Of a DNA stretch of 64,000 bases, positions 61,869-64,000 are shown piece by piece. The notes beneath the pieces were generated by a model. The model made no database searches, had not been told where the DNA came from, and worked only from the letters and a program-made list of their open reading frames with translations. How positions within the stretch are numbered: position 1 is the first letter of the stretch; every line of letters begins with the position of its first letter. Both the position numbers and the translations under genes were made by a program. Origin of the DNA: Bdellovibrionales bacterium (GTDB lineage Bacteria > Bdellovibrionota > UBA1018); the NCBI GenBank assembly GCA_016786465.1, contig JAEUWC010000017.1, forward strand, positions 1-64,000, written 5' to 3'.

Positions 61869-61947
61869 GAGCGATTTCATGAAGAGATCGGCTGAAAAGT
61901 TGAAGAGAGATTTCGCGATCCATGGTGAAAGACCGGGAAGTCAACGG

Positions 61948-62024
61948 GCGGGTGTAGCTCAGTTGGCTAGAGCATCAGCCTTCCAAGCTGAGGGTCAAGG
62001 GTTCGAGCCCCTTTACCCGCTCCA
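61948..62024 (+). tRNA. tRNA-Gly (anticodon TCC)
   Basis: Acceptor GCGGGTG with TACCCGC, anticodon stem TCAGC/GCTGA with loop CTTCCAA (TCC), T loop TTCGAGC, CCA encoded. Third tRNA of the thrU-tyrU-glyT-thrT-like order. Confidence 0.96.
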
Positions 62025-62065
62025 GACTTCCCGACCTTCATTGCTGAATCGCCGAAAAAGGGTCG

Positions 62066-62140
<75 letters not shown>

Positions 62141-62322
62141 GTTTCTCCACCGGTTAGATGGCGACAGCCATCTTCAGAAGATCCGGGGTGGGGCGAAAGT
62201 CGAAGATTTCGAGGAAATCGTCGGGTTTTGCCGGGCAAATCAAAATCTGTCGAATCATTAACCGTTGAAGCAGTAAAAACCTAAAACGAAAGCCCTAGAG
62301 GCCAATTGAAGAGGTAGAAAAA

Positions 62323-63513
62323 ATGTCAAAAGAGAAATTTGATCGGAGTAAACCCCACGTCAACATCGGCACCATCGGTCACGTCGACCATGGCAAAACC
62401 ACGTTGACCGCTGCAATCACCACGACCCTTTCGAAAAAGGGATTGGCACAAGCAAAAGCGTACGACCAGATCGACAATTCGCCTGAAGAAAAAGAGCGCG
62501 GAATTACGATCAACACCACGCACGTTGAATATCAAACTTCGAACCGCCACTACGCACACGTCGACTGTCCTGGACACGCCGACTACGTGAAAAACATGAT
62601 CACCGGCGCAGCCCAAATGGACGGCGCTATCTTGGTCGTGTCGGCAGCTGACGGCCCAATGCCACAAACCCGCGAGCACATCCTTTTGGCTCGTCAGGTC
62701 GGCGTTCCTGCTATCGTTGTTTTCATGAACAAGTGCGACATGGTCGACGACAAAGAATTGTTGGACCTGGTCGAAATGGAAGTTCGCGAACTTCTTTCTT
62801 CGTACAAATTCCCTGGCGACAAAATCCCAGTGGTCAAAGGTTCGGCAACGAAGGCTTTGGAAGGCGATTCAAGCGAAATCGGCGAACCAGCAATCGTGAA
62901 GTTGATGGAAGCATGCGACAGCTACATTCCTCAGCCGAAGCGTGAAAAAGATAAGCCATTCCTGATGCCAGTCGAAGACGTGTTCTCGATCTCGGGTCGT
63001 GGAACGGTCGTCACCGGCCGCGTCGAGCGCGGTATCATCAAGGTCGGCGACGAAATCGAAATCATCGGACTTCGCCCAACGACCAAGACCGTCGTCACCG
63101 GCGTTGAAATGTTCCGTAAACTTCTGGACTCCGGCGAGGCAGGCGACAACATCGGCGCTCTTCTTCGTGGAACGAAGAAAGAAGAAGTCGAGCGCGGCCA
63201 AGTCTTGGCAGCTCCCGGCTCCGTCACTCCTCACAAGAAGTTCAAAGGATCGGCGTACATTCTGACCAAAGAAGAAGGCGGACGTCACACTCCATTCTTC
63301 AAAGGTTATCGTCCTCAGTTCTACTTCCGTACGACGGACGTTACCGGCGTCGTGACTCTTCCAGCTAACGTGGAAATGGTCATGCCTGGCGACAACGTTC
63401 AAATCGAAGTTGAACTGATCACTCCAATCGCAATGGAAAAAGAACTGCGCTTCGCTATTCGCGAAGGTGGCCGTACGGTCGGCGCAGGCGTCGTTGCGGA
63501 AATCATCGAGTAA
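62323..63513 (+). CDS. tuf: Elongation factor Tu
   Basis: The 396-residue GTPase delivers aminoacyl-tRNA to the ribosome. G1 GHVDHGKTT (residues 18-26), effector region, G3 DCPGH, G4 NKCD and the barrel motifs [13 protein letters not shown] and [10 protein letters not shown] are complete. GAGGT is the ribosome site. It follows tRNA-Thr and precedes tRNA-Trp and secE, the widespread order. Codon use is unusually strict (GTC, GGC, GAA, AAG), as in highly expressed genes. Confidence 0.99.
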   Translation: MSKEKFDRSKPHVNIGTIGHVDHGKTTLTAAITTTLSKKGLAQAKAYDQIDNSPEEKERGITINTTHVEYQTSNRHYAHVDCPGHADYVKNMITGAAQMDGAILVVSAADGPMPQTREHILLARQVGVPAIVVFMNKCDMVDDKELLDLVEMEVRELLSSYKFPGDKIPVVKGSATKALEGDSSEIGEPAIVKLMEACDSYIPQPKREKDKPFLMPVEDVFSISGRGTVVTGRVERGIIKVGDEIEIIGLRPTTKTVVTGVEMFRKLLDSGEAGDNIGALLRGTKKEEVERGQVLAAPGSVTPHKKFKGSAYILTKEEGGRHTPFFKGYRPQFYFRTTDVTGVVTLPANVEMVMPGDNVQIEVELITPIAMEKELRFAIREGGRTVGAGVVAEIIE

Positions 63514-63529
63514 TAATCTGAAAGTGGTT

Positions 63530-63558
63530 GGGCGGTCCCGGAGTTTCCGGGGTCGCCC
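63530..63558 (+). terminator. GC-rich hairpin between tuf and tRNA-Trp
   Basis: GGGCGGTCCCGG and CCGGGGTCGCCC pair at 10 of 12 positions around an AGTTT loop, 16 bases after tuf. There is no T-run, so it may be a partial terminator or an RNA-processing or mRNA-stability element in a tuf-tRNA-secE transcript. Confidence 0.5.
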
Positions 63559-63582
63559 GGCTGCCGAAGATTGTAAACCTGG

Positions 63583-63658
63583 AGGGCAGTAGCTCTAACG
63601 GTAGAGCGGCGGATTCCAAATCCGTAGGTTGTGGGTTCGAATCCCTCCTGCCCTGCCA
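63583..63658 (+). tRNA. tRNA-Trp (anticodon CCA)
   Basis: Acceptor AGGGCAG/CTGCCCT, D stem GCTC/GAGC, anticodon stem GCGGA/TCCGT with loop TTCCAAA (CCA), T loop TTCGAAT, CCA encoded. Its place between tuf and secE is the common bacterial order. Confidence 0.97.
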
Positions 63659-63700
63659 GTTTTCGCCACCCGGGTTTTTGAGTGTCCAAGAAAGGTCCTA

Positions 63701-64000
63701 ATGGAAAGCCAGTATCAGAAGTGGGTGAATCTAGCTTACGCGGCCGTTTGTGCCTTGTTTGCATATGTGATTTTGGCCGGTGGAACCCGCCTGGCTGCGG
63801 CTTACGACCTTGAAACCAAGGTTAGAAACATTGATTTGATCATTCGCGTGGGATCGATCGGCCTAGCCGCGGTCCTGTTTTTTGCGCTTTTCAAGAATCG
63901 CCAGGCGAATGGATTCATGAACGAAGTGGTCGACGAGCTGGCGAAAGTCACCTGGCCGACTCAAAAAGAAACGACTTCTGCGACCGTGATTGTCATCATC
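63701..64000 (+). CDS. secE: SecE, preprotein translocase subunit (3' end outside window)
   Basis: The visible 100 codons start MESQYQKWVNLAYAAV at an ATG with an AAAGG ribosome site. Two hydrophobic helices (about 10-30 and 47-64) precede the family core FMNEVVDELAKVTWPTQKETT and the start of the third helix. SecE clamps SecY in the Sec translocon. A three-helix SecE is of the longer, E. coli-like type. nusG and ribosomal genes are expected beyond the window. Confidence 0.95.
   Translation, partial: MESQYQKWVNLAYAAVCALFAYVILAGGTRLAAAYDLETKVRNIDLIIRVGSIGLAAVLFFALFKNRQANGFMNEVVDELAKVTWPTQKETTSATVIVII

Overview
The window is a chromosomal stretch of roughly 50% GC from a Gram-negative, LPS-making bacterium. 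LpxC, MltG, an MltB-like transglycosylase, several lipoproteins and a small outer-membrane barrel all point that way. The best guess is a Bdellovibrio-like member of the Bdellovibrionota/Oligoflexia. That guess rests on an MglA polarity GTPase beside two DksA/TraR zinc-finger proteins, a degenerate GGDEF protein with an intact I-site, and many exported proteins of unknown family. This is inference from content; no 16S gene is present. I see no insertion sequence, phage, integrase, toxin-antitoxin pair or CRISPR array.

Layout. 1-2.05 kb: end of argG, then argH. 2.05-7.1 kb: four exported proteins of unknown function, including two large divergent paralogues built from about eight repeats each with a Tyr-Ser-Asp-Gly core. 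7.1-12.8 kb (minus strand): two DksA/TraR-like genes around a secreted protein, then mglA, recR and dnaX in a tightly overlapping row. 12.9-18 kb: acetyltransferase, coiled-coil secreted protein, ogt, a GT87-like membrane protein, mltG. 18.1-24.8 kb: rho, DUF1385, prfA, prmC, murA, HIT protein and an OmpR-type regulator. 25.1-29.9 kb: ruvCAB, lpxC, SGNH hydrolase. 29.9-30.5 kb: tRNA-Pro and an acetyltransferase. 30.5-38.5 kb: an envelope cluster (CxxCH protein, three small exported proteins, a 697-aa lipoprotein, a beta-propeller lipoprotein, a barrel, a membrane protein). 38.5-50.5 kb: housekeeping genes (queA, rpmG, leuS, rsgA, acyl-CoA dehydrogenase, rRNA methylase, pyrD) mixed with small membrane and exported proteins. 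50.5-59.4 kb: a signalling stretch (Lys-rich micropeptide, FecR-domain protein, a sensor and a histidine kinase on separate overlapping genes, REC-GADEF protein, NtrY/NtrX-like pair, Cys/His-rich periplasmic peptide). 59.5-64 kb: pyrF, rlmB, then the classical tRNA-Thr/Tyr/Gly/Thr-tuf block, tRNA-Trp and the start of secE.

How it fits together. Most housekeeping genes sit in overlapping, co-directional rows, so co-transcription is likely. The accessory interest lies in the repeat-protein pair, the envelope lipoprotein cluster, the signalling stretch with a probable c-di-GMP receptor, a calcium-binding secreted protein inserted inside the tRNA-tuf block, and unusual terminator placements: one 37-nt terminator present twice, and one hairpin embedded in a signal-peptide coding sequence.
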